Assembly (NCBI GenBank): GCA_000403335.2
Contig: KE159617.1
Coordinates: forward strand, 547,757 to 611,756
Direction: 5' to 3'
DNA length: 64,000 nucleotides
Source: Lachnospiraceae bacterium MD335
GTDB taxonomy: Bacteria > Bacillota > Clostridia > Lachnospirales > Lachnospiraceae
A program made the position numbers and the translations under genes. Position 1 is the first letter of the stretch. Each line of letters starts with the position of its first letter. Of the stretch, positions 7,612-15,906 are shown piece by piece. The notes below the pieces were generated by a model. That model did not search any database. It had not been told where the DNA came from and saw nothing but the letters and a program-made list of their open reading frames with translations.

Positions 7612-7813
7612 ATAATACTTCATTAGGGGTATGTGATCGGTGCGTACCCTTTTATTTTGTTTCAGAATAAGCATAGGGTGGGGGTTTTATAGGGAAACGC
7701 CGCATAGGGGTAGTTAGTACCTTTTTCTGCCGGACATTTTCAAAAAGGCTTAGTCCTGCTGCCATTCTGAAATATTTTTAAAATATGCAAAAAGGCGGTT
7801 TTGTGATAAAATA

Positions 7814-7851
7814 AAAGAGAAGCCGTTGCTTTTGTGGGCTGACTTCTCTTT
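7814..7851. terminator. Hairpin before the sigma-factor gene
   Basis: Nine-bp outer arms AAAGAGAAG (7814-7822) and CTTCTCTTT (7843-7851), with further pairing inside and a T-rich end. It may end transcription from upstream or form a leader hairpin for the gene at 7901. A TAAAAT-like -10 lies just before it. Confidence 0.5.
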
Positions 7852-7900
7852 ATATATCCTGCATCTACTCAAATTATAGCAAAGGGGTAGGTGCATTGCA

Positions 7901-8833
7901 ATGACGAATGAGCAAATTGTTTCTGAAATTAGGAACGGTTATTCTGTAACGGATTATATGCAATTACTGTATGAAAGCAATCTGCCATTGATTAAGAAAT
8001 TCATAAAGCCATATACCACCTATGAGCCTATGGAGGACTTATTGCAAGAATCCTATTTTGGATTGTGGGAAGCGGTACAGCATTATGGAATGTCTGCAAA
8101 TGTGCGGTTTATGACTTATGCGGAATACTGGATAAGGCAGTCAGTACAGCGGTATCTTGAAAAATGCGGCTCTACGGTGCAAATACCGAGCCACACAAGG
8201 CAGAAAATAGCACGTTACAAGAAAACCGTACAGGAGTTAGAACAGGAATTAGGCAGAGTGCCGACAGATAATGAAATAGCTGATAAAATGCGTGTACCTG
8301 TAGGACTGCTGCCGGAATTGAAAATACAGATGCAAGGGGTAGCCAGTTTAGATACCCCTTTAGCAGACGATAACAGTTTGACACTTTCCGATACCATACA
8401 AGCCGATTTTAGCCTTGAAGATGAAACAATAGATAAAATGTATGCCGAACATTCTAAAAGCCAATTATGGGGCATAGTTGAGCGTTATACAAGCGATAGA
8501 GAGAACAGCATAATAAAAGAGATATTCATAAATAATCGGACAATGGCAGCAGTAGCCAGAGAGCAGGGCATAACTATAGAGAGAGTAAGACAGACAAAAG
8601 AAAAAGGACTGCGGCGGTTACGAATAGGCAAGGCAAAGCGTGAGTTATTAGAAAAATTTGATATTGTGGAAGCCGGAGCATACAGAAACAGTATGAATAA
8701 ATTTAATGAGCATGGGTTTACTTCTACGGTAGAGTATATTGCTTTACGCCGGGCAGAACTACAGGCAGAGTATGAAAAACATAAAAGACAGGTGGAAATT
8801 ATGCTTGAACAGAGAAAGAGAAAGTGTCTGTAA
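7901..8833 (+). CDS. Sigma-70 family RNA polymerase factor of the element
   Basis: A 310-residue sigma factor of RpoD/SigB-like plan. Region 2 runs over about residues 35-95 (DLLQESYFGLWEAV, the core-binding part, then FMTYAEYWIRQSVQR). Region 3 is near 105-160 (IPSHTRQKIARYK, LGRVPTDNEIADKM). Region 4 has a helix-turn-helix near 205-245 (AAVAREQGITIERVRQTKEKGLRRLR). A charged 60-residue tail beyond region 4 is unusual. It presumably redirects polymerase to promoters of the mobile element. A terminator lies downstream at 9007-9046. Confidence 0.8.
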   Translation: MTNEQIVSEIRNGYSVTDYMQLLYESNLPLIKKFIKPYTTYEPMEDLLQESYFGLWEAVQHYGMSANVRFMTYAEYWIRQSVQRYLEKCGSTVQIPSHTRQKIARYKKTVQELEQELGRVPTDNEIADKMRVPVGLLPELKIQMQGVASLDTPLADDNSLTLSDTIQADFSLEDETIDKMYAEHSKSQLWGIVERYTSDRENSIIKEIFINNRTMAAVAREQGITIERVRQTKEKGLRRLRIGKAKRELLEKFDIVEAGAYRNSMNKFNEHGFTSTVEYIALRRAELQAEYEKHKRQVEIMLEQRKRKCL

Positions 8834-9006
8834 GAGTTCAAAAATAGATAAAAGTGGTTTTTCGTAACACACTTGTAGCACACAAATAGCCTGTAAAGCC
8901 TTATTTTATGCGGTTTGCAGTTCACAAAGAGATAATTATACAGCAATATGTTTTTATCCCCCGAAAGTTCAAATGTTTACGGTTAGAGGGAAGTAATTTC
9001 AGATTA

Positions 9007-9046
9007 GGCGGTATAGCCCCGATTACAAGGGCTGTACCGTCTTTTT
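9007..9046 (+). terminator. Terminator after the sigma-factor gene
   Basis: Thirteen-bp arms 9007-9019 and 9029-9041 (GGCGGTATAGCCC against GGGCTGTACCGTC), followed by TTTTT. It separates the sigma gene from the convergent large recombinase. Confidence 0.85.
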
Positions 9047-9052
9047 GAGTTC

Positions 9053-10684
9053 CTATGCGCCTTGCCGTTTCGGTTGCATGTCAGAAAGGAAATTGAGTTC
9101 ACCCACAAAATTGAAAACAATATCTACTTTCTGTACCCGTTTCCCGTTCACCTTTTCCGGCGCATGGACTATGATTTTTTTGATAAATTCATTGACGATT
9201 GCGGGGGTGAGTTCCTTTATCCCCACATACTTGCGGATAATCGCGGCGAAGCTGTCAAAATCGCTCTTATTCTGTTCGTAAGTATCGACTTCCTGCTGGT
9301 CTGCCTTAACTTTTTCTTCCAGTTCCCGCTGTTCCGTTTCATACTCTGCGGACAGCTTCAAAAATCTGTCATGGCTGATTGCACCGCTTATGTCGTCCTC
9401 ATAAATCCGCTTGAAGATACGGTCAAGTTCCGCTATCCGCTTCCTCGCCTGTCCGACTTCCCGCTTCCTGCGCTTCATTTCTTTTTCTGTTTCAGCGGAG
9501 CGTTGCTGATACATCATTTCATGGAAAGCCATGATGTCATCAAAGAAAAGGGCGGTCACATCAAATATTCTGCTCCATACGATTTGCTTCAACACTTCTT
9601 CGCGGATAAAGTGAGCCGTACAGCTTCCATTATTGCTCTTGTACTTTGCACAGCGGTAATGGTCTTGTGAGCCGTTAAAACTCTTACAGGTAACAAAGTG
9701 TAATTTACTCCCGCAGTCTGCACAGTATACCAAGCCGGAGAACAGGGCTTGCCGTTCTGCTTTTGTGGGGCGGCGTTTGTTCGCCCTAAGTTCCTGCACC
9801 CGTTCAAAAACAGCGTCCTCTACAATCGCTTCATGGGTATTATAGAAAATTGCCTGCTGTTCCTTTGTGGTTGGAATCCGCTTTTTCAGTTTGTGGGATT
9901 TGGAATAGCTTTTGAAGTTTACCGTATGCCCGCAGTAGTCCATGCGCTCCAAAATGCCGACAATGGTACTATCTCTCCAGTCATAAGGGCTGTCGGGGAG
10001 TGCTTTCCCCTTTTTCTTTGCGTAATACGCTTTTGCTATCAGCACATTATCCGCTTTGAGGATTTTTGCTATCTGCGCAGGTCCTTTCCCACCGATACAT
10101 AAATCAAAAATGCGTTTCACCACAGCGGCGGCTTCCTCGTCTACAATCCATTGCTTTTTGTCCGTAGGGCTTACTATGTAGCCATAGGGCGGCTTTGTCA
10201 GGTGTTCCCCCGCCTGTCCTTGCGCCCGTTTGATTGCCCGTACCTTTTTGCTTGTATCTTTGGCATAAAAATCGTTGAACAGGTTACGGAACGGGGTAAA
10301 ATCGTTGTCGCCTTTTGCGCTGTCTACACCGTCATTGATTGCGATATATCTAACGTCGCGCTCCACGAAAAAAATTTCTGTATAGTAGCCGACTTTCAGA
10401 TAATCGCGCCCCAATCTTGACATATCCTTGACAATGACTGTCGCCACGTTTCCGGCTTCAATCTCCGCAATCATGCGGTTAAATTGAGGTCTGTCGAACG
10501 TCACACCGGATACACCGTCGTCAATGAAGAAAACGGGATTGGAAAAGCCGTTGTCCGCCGCATATTTGGAGAGGACTGCTTTCTGGTTTACAATGCTGTT
10601 GCTGTCGCCCTCTAACGTATCTTCCTGCGAAAGACGGGCGTATAATGCTGTTATCTGTCCGGGCTTATATGTATTTGCTGTCAT
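9053..10684 (-). CDS. Large serine recombinase (TndX/Tn4451 type)
   Basis: Site-specific recombinase that excises and integrates a transposon. ATG 10684 is chosen because AGGAGG lies nine bases before it; this gives 543 residues. The catalytic domain has Ser19 in YARLSQED and the KDMSRLGRD motif near residue 88. A recombinase domain and a zinc ribbon follow (CADCGSK near 320 and a later RCAKYKSNNGSC). A long coiled coil (about residues 395-480) and a C-terminal DUF4368-like segment end the protein. The linked tnpW-type gene just upstream supports a Tn4451/Tn1549-like origin. No frame damage is visible. Confidence 0.9.
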   Translation of the reverse strand: MTANTYKPGQITALYARLSQEDTLEGDSNSIVNQKAVLSKYAADNGFSNPVFFIDDGVSGVTFDRPQFNRMIAEIEAGNVATVIVKDMSRLGRDYLKVGYYTEIFFVERDVRYIAINDGVDSAKGDNDFTPFRNLFNDFYAKDTSKKVRAIKRAQGQAGEHLTKPPYGYIVSPTDKKQWIVDEEAAAVVKRIFDLCIGGKGPAQIAKILKADNVLIAKAYYAKKKGKALPDSPYDWRDSTIVGILERMDYCGHTVNFKSYSKSHKLKKRIPTTKEQQAIFYNTHEAIVEDAVFERVQELRANKRRPTKAERQALFSGLVYCADCGSKLHFVTCKSFNGSQDHYRCAKYKSNNGSCTAHFIREEVLKQIVWSRIFDVTALFFDDIMAFHEMMYQQRSAETEKEMKRRKREVGQARKRIAELDRIFKRIYEDDISGAISHDRFLKLSAEYETEQRELEEKVKADQQEVDTYEQNKSDFDSFAAIIRKYVGIKELTPAIVNEFIKKIIVHAPEKVNGKRVQKVDIVFNFVGELNFLSDMQPKRQGA

Positions 10685-10746
10685 ATGTTCATTCCTCCTG
10701 TAATGAACGCCCGACAAACAGTAGTGCTAAATTCATTATAGCGCAT

Positions 10747-10947
10747 TTATCCCTGTTTGTCATTGGACGGTTTAACGGTTTCCGATTTTATGAGCCGTAT
10801 CATCTTGTCGCGGAGCCGTTCCGAGCCGCCGCAGGAGGTAGACACTTCATAGTATGTGCCGCCGATTTTGTAGCAGACGGTTTCCTCTGTCGGCTTCCCT
10901 TTTTCCGGCAGATAGCCGCTGTCCTTGATTTCCAGTTCCCAATCCAT
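10747..10947 (-). CDS. TnpW-like transposon-encoded protein
   Basis: A 66-residue protein starting at ATG 10947, behind a GGAAGGG site. The end pattern KIGGTYYEVSTSCGGSERLRDKMIRLI matches TnpW of Tn4451-type transposons in its parts (I-G-x-T-x-Y-x-V, then SER-x-x-DK-x-x-RLI). It lies upstream of the large recombinase on the same strand, as usual for this pair. Its biochemical role is not established; it is a marker of this transposon family. A longer upstream extension of the frame looks non-coding. Confidence 0.65.
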   Translation of the reverse strand: MDWELEIKDSGYLPEKGKPTEETVCYKIGGTYYEVSTSCGGSERLRDKMIRLIKSETVKPSNDKQG

Positions 10948-11242
10948 TCTTTTCCCTTCCTTTCCGTATTTTCTAAGTGATAAGTTTCGGAGCAAGCATA
11001 GGAAACGGGTACCCATTTCCGTAAATCTGCCCGTCCGCGCTATGGCTTTTTGGACAGATTTTGCTTGTTGGGAAGAATCCCAAACCCTCTGATAATTCCT
11101 CTCACTACCTACAACACCGCACAGGGCGATTTTGACGGAGTTTTGAGAGAAATTCTTCAAAAAGTTTTCTTGTTTCTTAATACGGGGAAGTTTCGGAAAT
11201 ACCAATGCCACAGAATAAATCAGCAAAAATTTTTTTGTGCCA
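10948..11242. other. Intergenic region between the recombinase unit and TetR
   Basis: No gene is seen. It contains a short hairpin TTGGGA-AGAA-TCCCAA (11068-11083) and a GC-richer stretch at about 10985-11040. It may hold the leader and promoter of the leftward tnpW-recombinase unit, or an attachment or mobilisation site, but no diagnostic motif is visible. Confidence 0.3.
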
Positions 11243-11271
11243 TTGACAAATTCTCAGATTTGCAGTACCAT
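11243..11271 (+). promoter_or_regulatory. Promoter of the TetR-type regulator
   Basis: TTGACA (11243-11248), 17 bp, TACCAT (11266-11271), with the palindromic operator candidate immediately downstream. Confidence 0.6.
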
Positions 11272-11281
11272 ATAACAGCGA

Positions 11282-11300
11282 TATATAACACCGTTATATA
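11282..11300. promoter_or_regulatory. Palindromic operator candidate for TetR autoregulation
   Basis: Perfect 8-bp arms TATATAAC and GTTATATA around ACC, located between the -10 box and the AGGAGGTGAG ribosome binding site. A further ATATAAC half-site lies at 11269-11276. The position would let a bound repressor block transcription. Confidence 0.55.
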
Positions 11301-11314
11301 CAGGAGGTGAGAAA

Positions 11315-11932
11315 ATGAGCGAAGCAGAGCAGACAACACTACATTTAATCCATTCAGCCGCCATGGAGGAATTTCTTGAAAAAGGCTATAAGTCTGCTTC
11401 CCTGCGGAATATTGTCAAAACGGCGGGGGTAACGACAGGCGCGTTTTATGGCTACTATAACAGCAAGGAGGATTTATTTGAAGCACTGGTAGGCGAACAC
11501 TACAATTTCTTATTGGAACTCTTTTGCAAGGCACAGAAAGAATTTGCAGAAATACCGCCAGAGGAACAGCCCGACAATCTTACCTCTACTTCCGGCGTGT
11601 ATATGTATGAAATGCTTTTGTACGCATATGAACACTTGAATGAATTTAAGCTCATACTTTGCTGTTCGGAGGGAACACGCTTTTCGAAGCTGATTGATGA
11701 AATGGTGGAAATAGAAACAAAAGGCACACATGATTATTTAGAAGTGTTAAAAAAGATAGGCAGACCGTCACCGCCTATTGATGAACGGCTGGAACATATC
11801 TTGATTACAGGAATGTTTAACACCTTTTTTGAACTGGTCATACATGAAATGCCGATTGAGGATGCAAAACATTATCTGAAAGAAATGAGGGCTTTTTATA
11901 CCGCCGGGTGGTTGAAAATTATGGGGCAATAA
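11315..11932 (+). CDS. TetR family transcriptional regulator
   Basis: A 205-residue TetR repressor. The N-terminal helix-turn-helix spans about residues 8-55 (FLEKGYKSASLRNIVKTAG then the family hallmark GAFYGYYNSKEDLF), and the rest is an all-helical ligand-binding domain. A palindromic operator candidate overlaps its own leader, so autoregulation is likely. The next functional genes downstream encode a two-subunit ABC exporter, its most likely target, but an IS110 element now lies between them. The ligand cannot be predicted. Confidence 0.88.
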   Translation: MSEAEQTTLHLIHSAAMEEFLEKGYKSASLRNIVKTAGVTTGAFYGYYNSKEDLFEALVGEHYNFLLELFCKAQKEFAEIPPEEQPDNLTSTSGVYMYEMLLYAYEHLNEFKLILCCSEGTRFSKLIDEMVEIETKGTHDYLEVLKKIGRPSPPIDERLEHILITGMFNTFFELVIHEMPIEDAKHYLKEMRAFYTAGWLKIMGQ

Positions 11933-12025
11933 TAAATCGAGCAGGCTTGATTACAAATAAATTCGTTAGGGCAATCTGCCCTATAATTCATACTTATTGG
12001 ATTACTAATGTTCAATAAGATTTGA

Positions 12026-12051
12026 TAATGGAAAGTTTACACTTTCCATTA
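12026..12051. terminator. Hairpin downstream of the TetR gene
   Basis: TAATGGAAAGT / ACTTTCCATTA arms with a TTAC loop. The stem is strong but no clear T-run follows, so termination is uncertain. Confidence 0.45.
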
Positions 12052-12213
12052 TATTTGGCACATAGGTTAGTTATTACTAACTTTGTTAAGGCCATACTGA
12101 CAAAATATGGATATTCGAGGGCAGTTATTTAGTCCTCATATCATAAAAAATTTTCAAGGAGCTTCCTGTATAATTCAAATATAAGGAATTCCAAGAAGGG
12201 TGGTTGATAAAAA

Positions 12214-12285
12214 GATACCTCAGAGTAAAATAAGATTACTGACTTTTGGACGGTTAGTAAAAATCTTATTGAACAGAGAGGTATC
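12214..12285 (+). promoter_or_regulatory. Hairpin that hides the transposase ribosome binding site
   Basis: Outer arms GATACCTC (12214-12221) and GAGGTATC (12278-12285). The inner arms pair AATAAGATT (12229-12237) with AATCTTATT (12262-12270), and ACTGAC with GTTAGT, closing a 9-nt loop. The GAGG that serves the ATG at 12291 lies in the outer 3' arm, so full-length read-through RNA should be poorly translated. It may also be part of a guide RNA. Confidence 0.6.
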
Positions 12286-12290
12286 CCAAG

Positions 12291-13577
12291 ATGAATTGTA
12301 ACACACAAAACGCAAAAATTGCATCCATAACAGAAAAAACTTTGATTGTCGGAATCGACGTGGGAAGCGAGACCCATTATGCAAGAGCATTTGACTGGCG
12401 CAACTACGAGTACACTAAAAAACCGCTGGAGTTCAGCAACACCGAAACCGGTTTCCAGACATTCAAGGCATGGGTGGAGGAGCTTGCAGAGAGGCACGGT
12501 AAAACTGCTGTAATCCCCGGCATGGAGCCCACAGGCCATTACTGGTTCGCATTGGGAAAATTCCTGCAGGACAACGGCATGAAGCCGGTGCATGTAAATC
12601 CCCATCATGTGAAGAAGTCGAAGGAACTGGATGACAACAATCCCAACAAGAACGACCGGAAGGATCCCAAGACGATCGCCGCGCTTGTCAACGAGGGGAG
12701 ATTCTCTTACCCTTATATGCCAGTCGGTATTTATGCGGAGATCAGGAGCTTGTCGAACCTGCGCTTTCAGACACAGGAGGAGCTTACGAGGATCAAGAAC
12801 CGGCTGGCGAGGTGGTTTTCCATCTACTTTCCCGAATATAAAGACGTTTACGGGGACTTAAAGGCAGTAAGCGGAAGGATGGTACTGAAGGTTGCACCGC
12901 TGCCGGAAGACATCCTAAAGCTGGGGGCGGAAGGTGTGAACCAGATCTGGAGGGACAGGAAGCTGAGGGGTGCCGGGATGAAGAGGGCAAAGGCCCTTTT
13001 ATCGGCTGCGGAGCACAGCGTAGGGAGCAAGGAAGCGCCGGAAGCGGCGCGGATGGAGCTGGAAAATCTGCTGAGTGACATGGATGTACATGCGTCAAGA
13101 ATGGAGGAACTGCTCCGGAGGATAGAAGAAAAGCTGAAGGAGATCCCATATATAGATAACCTGCTGGCGATCAAGGGGATTGGGATGGTAACAGTCAGCG
13201 GCTTTATAGCAGAGGTGGGGGACATAGGACGTTTTGACAACCCCAAACAGCTGCAGAAGCTGGCGGGATATGCCGTCGTGGCAAATGATTCGGGCAAGCA
13301 TAACGGAGAAAGCCGTATCAGTTACCGGGGGCGGAAACGCCTGAGGTATGTGCTGTACGAGGCCGCTATATCGCTGGTGGGAAAGAACGCAGAGTTTCGG
13401 GAGATACACGAGTATTACCGGACGCGGAAGGAGAACCCGCTCAAAAAGATGCAGTCGGTGGTGGCGGTAGCCTGTAAGGCGCTGAGGATATTTTACGCGG
13501 TCCTTACCAAAGGCATCCAGTATGACCCTGAGAGGCTGCTGGGCGACATCAGGAGGCCACAGGTACAGACGGCATAA
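12291..13577 (+). CDS. IS110-family transposase (DEDD recombinase)
   Basis: A 428-residue recombinase. The RuvC-like N-terminal domain has D in GIDVGSE (near residue 22), E in MEPTGHYW (near 83) and D-x-x-x-D in KNDRKDPK (near 122-126). A coiled-coil linker spans about 235-285. The C-terminal Tnp20 domain contains AIKGIGMVT and the conserved serine region NDSGKHNGESRIS (near 338-350). In recent work on this family, DNA choice is guided by an RNA from the element's noncoding end. All catalytic residues look intact, so the element may be active. An RBS-occluding hairpin precedes the start. Confidence 0.92.
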   Translation: MNCNTQNAKIASITEKTLIVGIDVGSETHYARAFDWRNYEYTKKPLEFSNTETGFQTFKAWVEELAERHGKTAVIPGMEPTGHYWFALGKFLQDNGMKPVHVNPHHVKKSKELDDNNPNKNDRKDPKTIAALVNEGRFSYPYMPVGIYAEIRSLSNLRFQTQEELTRIKNRLARWFSIYFPEYKDVYGDLKAVSGRMVLKVAPLPEDILKLGAEGVNQIWRDRKLRGAGMKRAKALLSAAEHSVGSKEAPEAARMELENLLSDMDVHASRMEELLRRIEEKLKEIPYIDNLLAIKGIGMVTVSGFIAEVGDIGRFDNPKQLQKLAGYAVVANDSGKHNGESRISYRGRKRLRYVLYEAAISLVGKNAEFREIHEYYRTRKENPLKKMQSVVAVACKALRIFYAVLTKGIQYDPERLLGDIRRPQVQTA

Positions 13578-13970
13578 CAGCTGGAATCGAAACAGGCAAT
13601 ACCCTGTCAGGGTTGGACTGAGCCTCCGGGAGACGGAGCCGGGAGCTGAATCCAGCCATGACAGAAAAGGCTGGAAGGTATGTGGAACAGTCTGGGGAAA
13701 CGTCCGCCGCAAGGTGCCAGTCAGGGAAACATACAGGTCAGTAAGACTTATATAAAGAATGAGCCGGTAGCCGGCAGGAATATTTTCCATAGGGCATGAC
13801 CCTGGTTAGGAGCTGAGCTGGCACCCTGGTTATGGACAGGCGGAACGAAGGAAGTTAGGACCCGCAAGATGGTGATCCTGGTAGACACGGGAGGTTCGCT
13901 GCCGTAGAAGGAAGGGTATACACAAGGCCATGTAGAGCGAAAAGATAGACGTTCTACTTCGTGTACCCTA
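13578..13970 (+). ncRNA. Structured noncoding 3' end of the IS110 element, candidate guide RNA
   Basis: About 390 bp with no convincing gene, GC-richer than both flanks and full of local stems. Examples are CCAGCC/GGCTGG within about 13650-13675 and AGGGTATACAC (13913-13923) against GTGTACCCT (13961-13969) with GTAGA/TCTAC inside. IS110-family elements encode a bridge/seek RNA in a noncoding end, so this is the natural place to look, together with the 5' region. The exact RNA limits and loops cannot be defined by eye. Confidence 0.4.
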
Positions 13971-13975
13971 CATCC

Positions 13976-14097
13976 TCTATTTTCGTACCAGATACAGAGA
14001 AATGTCCATTTCCTTGGCTCATTTATCTGAGAGTAACAATAAAAATTCCTTGAATTTTTAAGGAAAATCACTTGACAATATAGGGAGGTTTTTTTCA
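13976..14097. other. Leader of the ABC exporter genes
   Basis: An AT-rich stretch with a hairpin ATTCCTT...AAGGAAAAT (about 14044-14067) and a GGGAGG ribosome binding site. A TTGACA at 14072 lies too near the start codon to act as a -35 for this gene. Confidence 0.35.
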
Positions 14098-15906
14098 ATG
14101 AAAAAACGGTCTAATCTATCAAGACTGATGGGCTATGCCGGAGGGCATAGGATATTGACCTATCTTTCTTGGGTACTGTCCGTAATGAGTGCGCTGTTAG
14201 CTCTTGTGCCTTTTTGGTATATATGGCGTATCATTCACGACATACTGGAAGTTTCCCCGAATTTCTCACAGGCGGGGAATGTTACAAGCTACGGCTGGTC
14301 TGCGGTATTGTTTGCGGTTATCTCTATTGTTGTCTACATAGCCGCCTTGATGTGTTCGCATATGAGCGCGTTCCGGGTTGCCGCAAATATCCGAAAAGAG
14401 CTTATGCGCCATATTACAGCCTTGCCGCTTGGGGTAACGGAAAAGTATGGAAGCGGAAAGCTGCGGAGAATAGTAAATAGTTCCAGTGCCGCTACGGAAA
14501 CATATCTTGCACACAGGCTCCCCGACAAAGCAGGGGCGGTTGCCACCCCCATAGGGCTGCTTTTCCTGTTGCTTGCCTTTGACTGGCGGTTAGGGCTTTT
14601 AAGCCTTGTTCCCGTTGTGCTTGGTTTTCTGATTATGATGAAAATGACAGGGAAAGACATGGAGAAGCGAATGGAGCAATATCAAAACGCGCTTGCTGAT
14701 ATGTCAAATGAAGCTGTTGAATATGTGCGGGGCGTACCTGTAGTAAAGACTTTCGGGCAGACAATTTTTTCTTTCAAACGCTTCAAAGACGCGATAGACA
14801 ATTACGAAACATGGGTAATTGCATATACAAAGGGGCTGCGTCTGCCTATGATGTTCTATACAACGGCAATTAACGGCGTATTTGCGTTTCTGATTGCCGG
14901 GGGTATTCTCTTTACAAGGGGCGGCGTAACAAATGAACTTCTGTTAAACCTTATCTTCTATATTGTGATTACGCCTGTTATCGGTACGACGCTTACAAAA
15001 ATTATGTTTATGAGCGAGGACGCAATGATTGTAGGCGACGCAATCAACAGGATTGATGAAGTGCTGAACGAAAAACCATTATCTGAAAGCAGCGTGAATA
15101 ATATTCCTAAAAATAATGGAATTACATTGGAACACGTTAGTTACGCTTATGACAAGGAATCGCAAGCGATTCCGAAGAAAAACGCACTCAATGATGTATC
15201 ACTTTTAATAAAGCCGGGGCAGACCGTAGCATTAGTAGGAGCGTCCGGCGGCGGTAAGACAACGCTTGCAAATATCGTCACAAGGTTTTTTGACCCGCAA
15301 AAAGGGCGCGTACTGATAGGCAATACCGACATACGCGACATTCCGAAAGAAACATTGATGAATAAGGTATCTTTTGTATTTCAGAACAGCCGCCTTATTA
15401 AAGCGTCCATATTGGAAAATGTGCGTATGGCAAAACCTAACGCTACACGCGAAGAAATCGCCCATGCTCTAGAAGCTGCACAGTGCTTGGATATTATTGA
15501 AAAATTACCGAATGGCATTGATACGGTTGTCGGCACAAAAGGCGTGTATCTGTCCGGTGGCGAACAGCAAAGAATAGCGATTGCCCGCGCAATTTTGAAA
15601 AATGCGCCTATCCTAATTCTTGATGAAGCAACCGCGTTTGCCGACCCCGATAATGAGGTGCGCGTACAGCAGGCTTTATCTGCTCTTTCAAAGGGCAAGA
15701 CCGTCATTATGATTGCACACAGGCTGTCGTCAATCACAGACGCGGATTGCATTTATGTACTGCAAGACGGTGAAATTGTCGAAAGCGGCACACATAGCGG
15801 GCTGATAGAGCGAAACGGCATATTTACAAAAATGTGGAAGAATTATTCCGAAGCGGCAGAATGGAAGATTTTGAATGAAAATAAGGGATTGGAGGTAAAC
15901 GCATGA
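14098..15906 (+). CDS. ABC exporter subunit 1 (membrane and ATPase domains)
   Basis: A 602-residue half-transporter. Residues about 15-310 form six membrane helices, and the C-terminal ATPase domain has Walker A GASGGGKTT (near 381), signature LSGGEQQ (near 484) and Walker B ILILDEAT (near 504). Its stop overlaps the start of a second half-transporter by four bases (ATGA), so the two should form a heterodimer in the membrane. With a TetR regulator upstream and a KTR protein downstream, a drug or peptide efflux role is likely; the substrate is unknown. In Walker B the Glu is retained, followed by AFADP instead of the common ASLD. Confidence 0.88.
   Translation: MKKRSNLSRLMGYAGGHRILTYLSWVLSVMSALLALVPFWYIWRIIHDILEVSPNFSQAGNVTSYGWSAVLFAVISIVVYIAALMCSHMSAFRVAANIRKELMRHITALPLGVTEKYGSGKLRRIVNSSSAATETYLAHRLPDKAGAVATPIGLLFLLLAFDWRLGLLSLVPVVLGFLIMMKMTGKDMEKRMEQYQNALADMSNEAVEYVRGVPVVKTFGQTIFSFKRFKDAIDNYETWVIAYTKGLRLPMMFYTTAINGVFAFLIAGGILFTRGGVTNELLLNLIFYIVITPVIGTTLTKIMFMSEDAMIVGDAINRIDEVLNEKPLSESSVNNIPKNNGITLEHVSYAYDKESQAIPKKNALNDVSLLIKPGQTVALVGASGGGKTTLANIVTRFFDPQKGRVLIGNTDIRDIPKETLMNKVSFVFQNSRLIKASILENVRMAKPNATREEIAHALEAAQCLDIIEKLPNGIDTVVGTKGVYLSGGEQQRIAIARAILKNAPILILDEATAFADPDNEVRVQQALSALSKGKTVIMIAHRLSSITDADCIYVLQDGEIVESGTHSGLIERNGIFTKMWKNYSEAAEWKILNENKGLEVNA

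Larger units (their letters stand above)
12120..13975 (+). mobile_element. IS110-family element (approximate limits)
   Basis: The coding core is an intact IS110 transposase at 12291-13577. IS110 elements lack terminal inverted repeats, so the ends are estimated from where the sequence changes character: left near 12120 and right near 13975, after a GC-richer structured noncoding stretch. It separates the TetR gene from the ABC exporter genes. Comparison with an uninterrupted cassette would fix the limits. Confidence 0.6.

Noticed and set aside
13522-13755. Open frame over the end of the IS110 transposase
   Set aside because: It is a shadow of the transposase and the structured noncoding end, with no start signal.
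14071-14098. TTGACA as the exporter promoter
   Set aside because: It lies only about 20 bases before the start codon, so no -10 box and leader can fit.
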